From assembly GCA_937898415.1 (NCBI GenBank), contig CALDLA010000122.1, forward strand, positions 28,775-92,774: a stretch of 64,000 nucleotides of DNA, read 5' to 3'. The notes under the pieces are model-generated. The model ran no database searches. It saw nothing but the letters and a program-made list of their open reading frames with translations, and had not been told where the DNA came from. Made by a program: the position numbers and the translations under genes. This DNA comes from an uncultured Prevotellaceae bacterium. GTDB lineage: Bacteria; Bacteroidota; Bacteroidia; Bacteroidales; Bacteroidaceae. How positions within the stretch are numbered: the stretch's first letter is position 1; the number at the start of each line of letters is the position of its first letter. Shown piece by piece: positions 1 to 7,384 of the stretch.

Positions 1-494
1 ACATCTCATTGAACCCGCAGAAGCTGGCCGGCATGTGTGCCAAGCTGAAGTGCTGCCTGAACTATGAGGTGGACGACTACATCGAGGCCGGACGACGGTT
101 GCCGGGCCGCGAAGTGGTGCTGCAGACGCTGGACTCCGACTACTACTTCTTCAAGGCCGACATCCTGGCCGGACTAATCACCTACTCCACCGACAAGCGC
201 ATCGCCGCCAACTGTGAGACCATCACTGCCGAAAGGGCCCGCGAGATTGTCGAGTTGAACCGTCAGGGTGAGAAGCCTGAGACACTGACGGAGGGTGGAA
301 AGTCGGCACCCGAGAAGACGTCGATAGACCTGGCCGGGGGCGACATCAGCCGATTTGACAAGGCCAAGAAGAAAAAGAAGAAAAAGAAGCCGCAGCCTGC
401 CGCCAACGCCAAGGACGCCAAGGACGAGCAGCCGAAGAAGAAGGGCGAACAGACGAAGAAAAGTGAGAAGCCGAAAAAGGATGAGAAGAAGTAG
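1..494 (+). CDS. ricT: RicT/PSP1-family protein, C-terminal part (5' end outside window)
   Basis: The frame is open from the left edge, so this is the 3' part of a longer gene; the TTG at base 9 is internal. The first residues (SLNPQKLAGMCAKLKCCLNY) match the cysteine-rich core of the PSP1/RicT (YaaT) family, whose conserved cysteines are known to bind Fe-S in the Bacillus Ric complex. The last 40 or so residues are a lysine-rich, low-complexity tail (runs of K with E, P and A), probably disordered. The stop overlaps the gldH start by 14 bases, suggesting coupled translation; ricT next to gldH is a familiar Bacteroidota order. The function in Bacteroidota is not established, so the name is by family. 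Confidence 0.8.
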   Translation, partial: ISLNPQKLAGMCAKLKCCLNYEVDDYIEAGRRLPGREVVLQTLDSDYYFFKADILAGLITYSTDKRIAANCETITAERAREIVELNRQGEKPETLTEGGKSAPEKTSIDLAGGDISRFDKAKKKKKKKKPQPAANAKDAKDEQPKKKGEQTKKSEKPKKDEKK

Positions 495-951
495 GCTACT
501 GACATACCTGACACTGCTTACGGTTGCACTGGTGACGGCCAGCTGCAACCGTAACGTCATTTACCACCACTTCGAGCCGACGGCCATCGAGGGTTGGGAC
601 CGGACGGACACGCTCACGTTCAGCGTCGCCACCGCCAAGGAGCGGGCCGTCGTTCAGCGCGACATCGAGTTGCGCATCACTGACGGCTATCCCTACCGCC
701 AGCTCAGCCTCATCGTGGAACAGACCACGCTGCCGACAGGACAGCGCCACACGGACACCGTCAACTGCCAGCTCGTCAGTGCCGAGGGGAAAATCCACGG
801 GCAGGGGCTGACCCTCTATCAATACCGTTTCCACTTGCCCGACATCAGCCTGAACGAAGGCGACTCCCTTTGCTTCCGCATCCATCACAACATGCGGAGG
901 GAGGAAATGCCGGGCATCTCGGACGTAGGATTGAGACTCACGATGTACTAA
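481..951 (+). CDS. gldH: gliding motility lipoprotein GldH
   Basis: A 156-residue lipoprotein. I chose ATG 481 because it gives an N-terminus MRRSRLLTYLTLL followed by the lipobox TASC, whereas the same frame further upstream reads an Arg-rich string that is the out-of-frame ricT tail. The mature part (FEPTAIEGWDRTDTLTF, then a beta-rich domain) resembles GldH, an outer-membrane-associated lipoprotein needed for gliding in Flavobacterium and retained in non-gliding Bacteroidales. It overlaps ricT by 14 bases. At its 3' end the TAA overlaps the rodA stop on the other strand, so the two genes meet tail to tail with no spacer. Confidence 0.82.
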   Translation: MRRSRLLTYLTLLTVALVTASCNRNVIYHHFEPTAIEGWDRTDTLTFSVATAKERAVVQRDIELRITDGYPYRQLSLIVEQTTLPTGQRHTDTVNCQLVSAEGKIHGQGLTLYQYRFHLPDISLNEGDSLCFRIHHNMRREEMPGISDVGLRLTMY

Positions 952-2417
952 CTGCGCACCAGATTCCGTCTCGCATCAAGGGCGAGGAAGATGAAGAGGA
1001 GGAAGGTAAAGCCCCAGAGCGAGGAACCGCCGTAGCTGAAGAACGGCAGAGGGATGCCGATGACCGGCGTCAGACCCAGCACCATGCCGACGTTGATGAA
1101 GACATGGAACAGGAAGATGCTGAGCACACAGTAGCCATAGACCCGCCCGAAGCGGTAAGGCTGACGCTCAGCCAAGTGGATGAGCCGCAGGATGAGTGCC
1201 AGGAACAGCAGCAGGACGCTGGCCGAACCCACGAAACCCTCTTCCTCGCCGACAGTACAGAAGATGAAGTCGGTGTCCTGTTCGGGCACGTACTTCAGCT
1301 TGGTCTGTGTACCGTTCAGGAATCCCTTTCCCTCCAATCCGCCCGAACCGATGGCAATCTCACTCTGATGGACATTATAACCAGCACCCTTCAGGTCCTC
1401 CTCCAGTCCGAGGAGCACGTTGATGCGGGTTCGCTGATGAGCCTGCAGTACATGGTTCAGGCCGTAGTCGGCCACGTTGAAGAAGATGATGGAGCCTAAG
1501 GCAAAGACAGCTATCCAGAAATAGTTGCGCAGACGTGTAGCCATTCCCTGCAACAGCAGATAGCCGATGAGTAAGGCCGACATCACCAGCTGTATCCAGA
1601 CCACGTCGAAGGGGATGACATAGAGCGAGAAGAGCAGGGCCATCCCCGTCAGACCGATGGTGACCGCAAAGATGCGCAAGGCGTCGCGCCGATCCTTACA
1701 GTAGACCCAGACCATAGCCGCCGAGAACAGCTGGATGAGCAGCAGGACGGTGAACTTGCCGACGGACGTCGGCGTCTCAGCCATCATCACGTCAGCATAA
1801 CGGATGCCGACGACGAAGTAGACCACCATGGCCACAGCCGTAAAGAGGATGCTGCCGGGCATGCCCTCACGATAGAACATGAGGAAGAAGGCGAAATAGA
1901 CGAGTGCCGAACCCGTCTCGCGCTGCAGGACGATGAACATCATGGGTAAGAAGATGATGGCCAGCGTGGCGGCAAAGTGCTTCCACTGGTGGATGTCATA
2001 GCCATAGGTGCTCATAAACTTGGACAGGGCCAGTGCGGTGGCAAACTTGGCAAACTCCGCCGGTTGCAGCCGCAAGGGGCCGAGGACGAGCCACGAGCGG
2101 GAGCCCTTGATAGTATGGGGGTTGAAGATGGTGGCAAAGAGGAGTATCAGCAATAATATATATATAATGTACGCAAAAGTGTCGTAGTATCGGTCATCGA
2201 GCAGCAACAGAACAAAACCGAGGACGAGCGAGGTGCCTATCCACACAATCTGCATACCCGAACGGGTGGAAAGGGCAAAGATGTCGGTATCGCCATAGGT
2301 ATAACTGGCTCCGCAGACGCTGAGCCAGCCGAAGGTGAGCAGGGCGATGTAGATGAGTATCGTCCAGTAGTCGAGTGAGCGCAGCACGCCGGGGTGCTTA
2401 TCTTTCTGTTGTTCCAT
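948..2417 (-). CDS. rodA: rod shape-determining protein RodA (SEDS glycosyltransferase)
   Basis: A 489-residue polytopic membrane protein with about ten hydrophobic segments, homologous to RodA/FtsW. SEDS proteins polymerise peptidoglycan glycan strands from lipid II together with a class B PBP. The conserved segments RLQPAEFAKFATALALSKFM and PVIGIPLPFFSYGGSS are visible. ATG 2417 (MEQQKDKHPG) is preferred over upstream in-frame codons, which lie inside the PBP2 gene. The start overlaps the PBP2 stop by 20 bases. It is the last gene of the minus-strand cell-shape operon, and its stop overlaps the gldH stop. Confidence 0.93.
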   Translation of the reverse strand: MEQQKDKHPGVLRSLDYWTILIYIALLTFGWLSVCGASYTYGDTDIFALSTRSGMQIVWIGTSLVLGFVLLLLDDRYYDTFAYIIYILLLILLFATIFNPHTIKGSRSWLVLGPLRLQPAEFAKFATALALSKFMSTYGYDIHQWKHFAATLAIIFLPMMFIVLQRETGSALVYFAFFLMFYREGMPGSILFTAVAMVVYFVVGIRYADVMMAETPTSVGKFTVLLLIQLFSAAMVWVYCKDRRDALRIFAVTIGLTGMALLFSLYVIPFDVVWIQLVMSALLIGYLLLQGMATRLRNYFWIAVFALGSIIFFNVADYGLNHVLQAHQRTRINVLLGLEEDLKGAGYNVHQSEIAIGSGGLEGKGFLNGTQTKLKYVPEQDTDFIFCTVGEEEGFVGSASVLLLFLALILRLIHLAERQPYRFGRVYGYCVLSIFLFHVFINVGMVLGLTPVIGIPLPFFSYGGSSLWGFTFLLFIFLALDARRNLVRS

Positions 2418-4248
2418 AGTTGATGACCTTGTGCTGGATGGTCTCGGCCTTCTTCTCAGAGGCCGCCGACAGCTTTCCGTGAATATACTGTTCCATAATG
2501 AGACCGCCGATGGGCACACCATAGGTGGCACCCCAACCGCCGTTCTCGACATAGACGGCGACAGCAATCTTCGGATTGCTCATGGGGGCAAAGCCCATGA
2601 AGACGGAGTGGTCGTGACCACGGTTCTGGGCCGTACCGGTCTTGCCGCAGGCCTCGAAGTCATAGTGCGCCAGCTCATGACAGGTACCGCCGAGGGCCGA
2701 TGCCCGCATGCCCTTCACCACATAGTCGTAGGAACTGCGGTTGGCCTTGGTGTAGCGCTTCCGGGTATAGAGCGTGTCGAGGGGTTCGCCCTGCACCTTA
2801 CGGACGACGTGGGGCACATAGTAGTAGCCCCGGTTGGCGATGGTGGCGCCGAGGTTGGCTATCTGGAGGGGGGTGAGCAACACTTCACCCTGCCCGATGG
2901 AGATGGAGATGATGGTCAATCCGTTCCACGACCCCTTGTAGGCCTTGTCATAGAACTGGGCATTGGGAATCAGGCCGCGCTTCTCGCCAGGCAGGTCGAC
3001 GCCCAGCTTGTAGCCGAAGCCCATGGAGACCATGTAGTCGCGCCAAGTATTCATGGCGTTCTGGACAGAGCCGTACTTAGAACGGGCACCTATCATATAA
3101 TAGAGTCCCCAGCAGAAGAAGCCGTTGCACGACGTGCTGAGGGCGGGGACCAACGGCAGGGGGGCGGCATGGCCGTGACAGCCGACGTGCAGTCCCTTGT
3201 AGTTGAAACCGTGGGAACAGGGATAGGGTGTCGACGGCGTGATGATGCCCTCGCTGAGGAAAGTGAGTCCCTGCGACGTCTTGAAGGTGGAGCCCGGCGG
3301 GTAGAGGCCCATGATGGAACGGTTGTAGAGAGGTTTCCACACGTTGCGGCTCAGCTCCAGATGGCGCTTCGAACGCTGACGGCCCACCATCAGACGGGGG
3401 TCATAGGTGGGCGACGACACCATGCAGAGGATTTCGCCGGTGGTGGGGTCGATGGCCACGATAGAGCCTATCTTGTTCTGCATGAGCCGCTCGCCGAGGG
3501 CCTGCAGGTCGAGGTCGATGGCCAAGGTCAGGTTCTTTCCGGGCTTGGGCTGGCGGTCGAGGGCACCATTCTGATAGGAACCCTGAATGCGGCCATGGGC
3601 ATCGCGGAGCAGTATCTTGACGCCCTTCTCGCCACGGAGCTGACGCTCGTAGCTGCGCTCGACGCCCATCTTGCCGATGTAGTCACCTGGCTGGTAGTAG
3701 TCGTCCTCCTCAATGTCGGACGGCGACACCTCAGCCACGTCGCCCAGTACATGGGCAGCGTATGGATACTGATAGCGGCGGATACTGCGCCGCTGGACGT
3801 AGAAGCCGGGGAAGCGGTACATCTTCTCCTGGAAAACAGAAAAATCCTTGTCGGACAGTTGACTCATGAATAGCTGTTCGGTGAAGCGCGAGTAGCCGTG
3901 GTTGCGGACAGGGTCCTTGATGGCAGCCATGCGGCGGTCGAACTCCTCGCGGTCAATGTTCAGGGCCTTGCAGAACTCCAGCGTGTCGAGGCGGCCCTTG
4001 GTCTCGTTCATGACCACCATGATGTCGTACGAAGGCTGGTTGAACACCAGCAGTTTGCCGTTACGGTCGGAGATGACGCCCCGCGACGGGAAGTCAATCT
4101 TTTTGAGGAAGGCGTTGGAGTCGGCACTCTTCTTGTAGTCGTCGCTGGAAATCTGGAGCGTGAACAGACGGATGATGTAGACGACTACAATCAAAGTAGC
4201 CACCCCGCCAATGACATAGCGACGATTCTCAAGTCCGAATTCCTTCAT
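2398..4248 (-). CDS. mrdA: penicillin-binding protein 2 (elongasome transpeptidase)
   Basis: A 616-residue class B PBP. It has one N-terminal membrane segment (about residues 13-30), a PBP dimerisation domain, and a transpeptidase domain. The catalytic motifs are all present: S320-T-F-K323 in PPGSTFKTS, SCN in ALSTSCNG, and K536-T-G in CGKTGTAQ. It cross-links peptidoglycan in the periplasm during lateral growth as RodA's partner. It lies 6 bases after mreD and overlaps rodA, so translation is probably coupled along mreC-mreD-mrdA-rodA. Confidence 0.94.
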   Translation of the reverse strand: MKEFGLENRRYVIGGVATLIVVVYIIRLFTLQISSDDYKKSADSNAFLKKIDFPSRGVISDRNGKLLVFNQPSYDIMVVMNETKGRLDTLEFCKALNIDREEFDRRMAAIKDPVRNHGYSRFTEQLFMSQLSDKDFSVFQEKMYRFPGFYVQRRSIRRYQYPYAAHVLGDVAEVSPSDIEEDDYYQPGDYIGKMGVERSYERQLRGEKGVKILLRDAHGRIQGSYQNGALDRQPKPGKNLTLAIDLDLQALGERLMQNKIGSIVAIDPTTGEILCMVSSPTYDPRLMVGRQRSKRHLELSRNVWKPLYNRSIMGLYPPGSTFKTSQGLTFLSEGIITPSTPYPCSHGFNYKGLHVGCHGHAAPLPLVPALSTSCNGFFCWGLYYMIGARSKYGSVQNAMNTWRDYMVSMGFGYKLGVDLPGEKRGLIPNAQFYDKAYKGSWNGLTIISISIGQGEVLLTPLQIANLGATIANRGYYYVPHVVRKVQGEPLDTLYTRKRYTKANRSSYDYVVKGMRASALGGTCHELAHYDFEACGKTGTAQNRGHDHSVFMGFAPMSNPKIAVAVYVENGGWGATYGVPIGGLIMEQYIHGKLSAASEKKAETIQHKVINYGTTER

Positions 4249-4254
4249 CTTCTT

Positions 4255-4752
4255 CTACTTACGAATGCTCTCGACGGTCATCAGCAACAGGAGGGTCAGG
4301 ACGGCAGTGCCGGCAAAGCTGTACACCCATTGCATCACATTAAAGAAGCTGAACGACTCGATGGTGAAGAAGACCAGACAGTGGACCAGCACCAGCATGG
4401 ACGACAGCGTCAGGAACTTGGTGAAGCCCAGCGTCGACATGGCCGACTTCAGGTTCTCGGGAGCCTCGCGGGGGATGAACAGCTCCAGCAAATAAGGCTG
4501 GAGGAAGCCCACCAAGGTCAGCGAGGCAGCGGCCATGCCGGGGGTATTGGTGAACATATCGACGCAGAGCCCCAAGGCAAAGCTCCACAGAAGGGTTGCC
4601 CAGCGGGGATAGTTGCGGGGCAGGATGATGACGAAATAGACATAGAGCAGCACCGTGGCATAGCCGAACAGGTGGATATGGTTGAACACCAACGCCTGAA
4701 CCAGCACCAACACCACGAACACAAGTGCCCTTCTCAACGTATCTATTGCCAT
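4255..4752 (-). CDS. mreD: rod shape-determining protein MreD
   Basis: A 165-residue, very hydrophobic protein with about five membrane segments, in the invariant position between mreC and the PBP2 gene. MreD is a poorly conserved inner-membrane component of the Rod complex. The motif FNHIHLFGYATVLLYVYF near residues 23-40 and the FxLGLCVDMFTNTPGMA stretch are typical of Bacteroidota MreD. The spacing is 5 bases from mreC and 6 bases to the PBP2 gene. Confidence 0.88.
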   Translation of the reverse strand: MAIDTLRRALVFVVLVLVQALVFNHIHLFGYATVLLYVYFVIILPRNYPRWATLLWSFALGLCVDMFTNTPGMAAASLTLVGFLQPYLLELFIPREAPENLKSAMSTLGFTKFLTLSSMLVLVHCLVFFTIESFSFFNVMQWVYSFAGTAVLTLLLLMTVESIRK

Positions 4753-4757
4753 AGTGC

Positions 4758-5624
4758 TTATTTGGGAGTCATTGTGATAGAATCATTGACCTGCTCCATG
4801 AGCCGCAACTGCTCGCCGATGTTGCTGTCGCTGATGACGACAACATCGCGCAGACAACCGAAGTCCGTCGTCAGGCGAACCTTCAGACGGTAGGACAGGC
4901 CGTCGGACGAATTGAAGATTTTCTCAATCTTGCCCACGAGGATGCCCGGCGGGAAGATGGCGGAGTAACCGCTGGTCTCAACCCAGTCGCCGCGCTTGAA
5001 GCGAGCATGGCGGGGAATGTCCTCGACGTAAGCCACAGCGGGGTCGCCACCATACCACTGTAGATAGCCGAAATAACCGCGGCCACGGATGGCACAGCTG
5101 ATGCGCGACGAACGGACATTGAGCACCGGGATGACAACGGAGTAGTGGCTGGAAGCCATATAGACCACGCCGACGACACCCGTCCCACAGGCCACGCCCA
5201 TGTCCTTCTCCACACCGTCTGCCCTACCCTTGTCGATGGTTATCAGGTTGTTGGCCTTGTCCAGCGTGTTGGACACCACCTTGGCCGGGATGAGTTTGTA
5301 ACGGCTGAGGAACTCCACTTCCTGACGCTCGAGCACCGTGGTGTCCCTCGTTGCCTCGCCATAGAGGCGGCGCAACTGCGTAACCTGCCGCTCCAAGTAG
5401 AAATTGCGGAGCGTCAGTTCCTCGTTGTTGCGGACAAGTGAGAAAAAAGAGCGCACCTGGGCATCCAGCCTACTGACCGTGCCCACCACGGCATTGGCCG
5501 ACGAGAACCATACGCTGCCCTGATAGCTGTTGTACTGAAACAGCATGACACCACTGGCGACCTCCAATAACAGGAGCATCAACCAGTGGTAGTACTTCGT
5601 GACAAACGCCAGCAAGTTCTTCAC
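4758..5624 (-). CDS. mreC: rod shape-determining protein MreC
   Basis: A 288-residue bitopic protein. A membrane segment near residues 12-30 is followed by a coiled-coil stretch (about 60-100, rich in L, E and R) and a beta-rich periplasmic domain (from about 115, KVVSNTLDKANNLITIDKG). MreC bridges cytoplasmic MreB and periplasmic PBP2. It lies 9 bases downstream of mreB and 5 bases upstream of mreD. Confidence 0.92.
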   Translation of the reverse strand: MKNLLAFVTKYYHWLMLLLLEVASGVMLFQYNSYQGSVWFSSANAVVGTVSRLDAQVRSFFSLVRNNEELTLRNFYLERQVTQLRRLYGEATRDTTVLERQEVEFLSRYKLIPAKVVSNTLDKANNLITIDKGRADGVEKDMGVACGTGVVGVVYMASSHYSVVIPVLNVRSSRISCAIRGRGYFGYLQWYGGDPAVAYVEDIPRHARFKRGDWVETSGYSAIFPPGILVGKIEKIFNSSDGLSYRLKVRLTTDFGCLRDVVVISDSNIGEQLRLMEQVNDSITMTPK

Positions 5625-5633
5625 GGGCCGTGA

Positions 5634-6656
5634 TTAACGCATCAGGAACGAGAAGCGATCGACATTCTTCAGAGCGATACCGGCACCACGGGCCACGCAG
5701 TGCAAGGGATCCTCAGCCACGATAAAGGTGATATTGATCTTGTCGGTCAGACGCTTGGCCAGACCGCGCAGCAGGGCACCGCCACCCGTCAGGTAGATAC
5801 CGTTCTTGACGATGTCGGCATACAGTTCAGGAGGTGTATTCTCCAAGGCAGAGAGCACGGCGGTCTCAATGCGGGCCACCGTCTTGTCCAGACAGTGGGC
5901 AATCTCCTGATAGCAGACGGGAACCTCCATAGGCAGGGCAGTGATGCGGTTCGGGCCATGCACGATGTAGTCCTCGGGAGCCTCGTCGCCCAGGTCGGTC
6001 AGGGCTGAACCGACGTTAATCTTGATACGCTCAGCCATACGCTCAGAAACCTTCACGTTGTGCTGACGCGACATATATTCCTGGATATCGGACGTCAGGT
6101 CGTCGCCAGCCACCTTGATGGAGTTGTTGGCCACGATACCGCCCAACGAGATAACGGCAATCTCGGTGGTACCGCCACCGATGTCGACAATCATGTTGCC
6201 CTCAGGAGCCTCTACGTCGATGCCGATACCGATGGCAGCCGCCATAGGTTCGAACACCAGGTAGACGTCGCGGCCATCAGCATGCTCTGCGGAGTCGCGA
6301 ACGGCGCGGAGCTCCACTTCGGTAGAGCCTGAAGGTACGCCGATGACCATACGGAGCGACGGGTTGAACAGGCGGGAACCTGTGTGAACCATCTTAATAA
6401 GGCCGCGCATCATCTGCTCACAAGCAGAGAAGTCGGCTATCACACCGTCACGCAAAGGACGGACGGTACGGATGTTGTCGTGAGTCTTCTCATACATCAA
6501 CTTGGCCTTCTCGCCCACGGCAATCATCTTGTCGGTGCGACGGTCGAGGGCTACCACTGAAGGCTCATCAACAACGATTTTGTCATCACTGATAATAATC
6601 GTGTTGGCAGTGCCAAGGTCCATGGCTATTTCCTGGACAAAACTAAAAAATCCCAT
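5634..6656 (-). CDS. mreB: actin-like cell-shape protein MreB
   Basis: A 340-residue actin-fold ATPase that forms membrane-associated filaments directing elongation. Diagnostic segments include MDLGTANTIIISDDKIVVDE near the start, the phosphate-2 loop IVDIGGGTTEIAVISLGGIV, and ITGGGALLRGL-like YLTGGGALLRGL near the C-terminus. The length is standard. Its start is separated from the upstream IMP cyclohydrolase gene by 44 bases that are almost wholly heptamer repeats (see the repeat entry). Confidence 0.96.
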   Translation of the reverse strand: MGFFSFVQEIAMDLGTANTIIISDDKIVVDEPSVVALDRRTDKMIAVGEKAKLMYEKTHDNIRTVRPLRDGVIADFSACEQMMRGLIKMVHTGSRLFNPSLRMVIGVPSGSTEVELRAVRDSAEHADGRDVYLVFEPMAAAIGIGIDVEAPEGNMIVDIGGGTTEIAVISLGGIVANNSIKVAGDDLTSDIQEYMSRQHNVKVSERMAERIKINVGSALTDLGDEAPEDYIVHGPNRITALPMEVPVCYQEIAHCLDKTVARIETAVLSALENTPPELYADIVKNGIYLTGGGALLRGLAKRLTDKINITFIVAEDPLHCVARGAGIALKNVDRFSFLMR

Positions 6657-6700
6657 TCTAATCTCTTAACTCTTAACTCTTAATTCTTAACTCTTAACTC
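6657..6700 (-). repeat. GAGTTAA heptamer array between the purH fragment gene and mreB
   Basis: Read on the transcribed (minus) strand, the whole 44-base intergenic gap is successive copies of GAGTTAA with variants GAATTAA and GAGATTA. It ends immediately before the mreB ATG. A similar array in the same orientation relative to transcription stands before the aminotransferase gene at 19617. Confidence 0.85.
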
Positions 6701-7294
6701 TTACTTCAAAAACCAGTTGTGAATGGCAGTATCATAGTGCGAGCTGACGCCAAAGGCACGCTCGGCAAACATACGGCGGTCCTCGATGTCGGTCTGGGCA
6801 CCCTTCTTGTTCAGGATGTCAAGCAGTACGGGGTATTCGGCCTTCGAAGGAACGATGACCACGTCCTTGAAGTTCTTGGCTCCGGCACGGATGAGTGAGA
6901 TACCACCGATGTCAATCTTCTCGATGATGTCGGCCTCGCCGGCACCGCTGGCTACCGTCTGCTCAAAGGGATAGAGGTCGACGATAACGAGGTCAATCTC
7001 AGGAATCTCGTACTTAGCCATCTGCTCACGGTCGCCCTCATTGTCGCGGCGACCTAGGATTCCACCGAACACCTTCGGATGGAGTGTCTTGACACGGCCA
7101 CCCAGGATGGAGGGGTACGTCGTCACGTCCTCTACCTTCTGGCACTCGTAGCCGAGCGACTCAATAAAACTCTGTGTTCCTCCTGTACTCAGGAACTTTA
7201 CGCCCTCCTCATTCAGCTTCTTCAGCAACTCATCGAGGCCATCCTTGTGAAATACCGACACCAAAGCGGTCTTAATCTTCTTCATTTCTGCCAT
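6701..7294 (-). CDS. purH: IMP cyclohydrolase domain protein (PurH N-terminal half only)
   Basis: A 197-residue protein equal to the N-terminal MGS-like (IMP cyclohydrolase) domain of bifunctional PurH. That domain closes the purine ring (FAICAR to IMP) in the last de novo step. Conserved features are LVSVFHKDGLDELL, FLSTGGT, GGRVKTLHPKVFGGIL, VIVDLYPFE and KIDIGGISLIRA. Full PurH is about 510 residues. Here the frame stops after SSHYDTAIHNWFLK, at the domain boundary, with no AICAR transformylase sequence following. The missing activity is supplied by a separate gene at 62636. The clean end and repeat-filled 3' flank argue for a stable split rather than a sequencing error. It has its own promoter upstream and probably leads the mre operon. 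Confidence 0.88.
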   Translation of the reverse strand: MAEMKKIKTALVSVFHKDGLDELLKKLNEEGVKFLSTGGTQSFIESLGYECQKVEDVTTYPSILGGRVKTLHPKVFGGILGRRDNEGDREQMAKYEIPEIDLVIVDLYPFEQTVASGAGEADIIEKIDIGGISLIRAGAKNFKDVVIVPSKAEYPVLLDILNKKGAQTDIEDRRMFAERAFGVSSHYDTAIHNWFLK

Positions 7295-7334
7295 TTGTGT
7301 ATAACGTTATATGTACATATATAGAAATAGGGTG

Positions 7335-7342
7335 CAAAGATA
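7335..7342 (-). promoter_or_regulatory. -7 box for the purH(N)-mreBCD-mrdA-rodA operon
   Basis: TATCTTTG on the minus strand, a perfect TAnnTTTG Bacteroidota -7 element, about 40 bases upstream of the IMP cyclohydrolase ATG. No convincing TTTG -33 element is seen at 19-21 bases. Confidence 0.6.
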
Positions 7343-7384
7343 ATAAAAAGTAATGACTCTAAGAATCGTCAGCCCTACTTTTTT

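Noticed and set aside
9..11. TTG at base 9 as the start of the first gene
   Set aside because: The frame is open to the window edge and the PSP1/RicT core is already under way, so the true start lies outside.
2431..3873. 480-codon plus-strand open frame opposite the PBP2 gene
   Set aside because: The PBP2 gene on the minus strand has all catalytic motifs; the plus-strand reading is low-complexity and unrecognisable.
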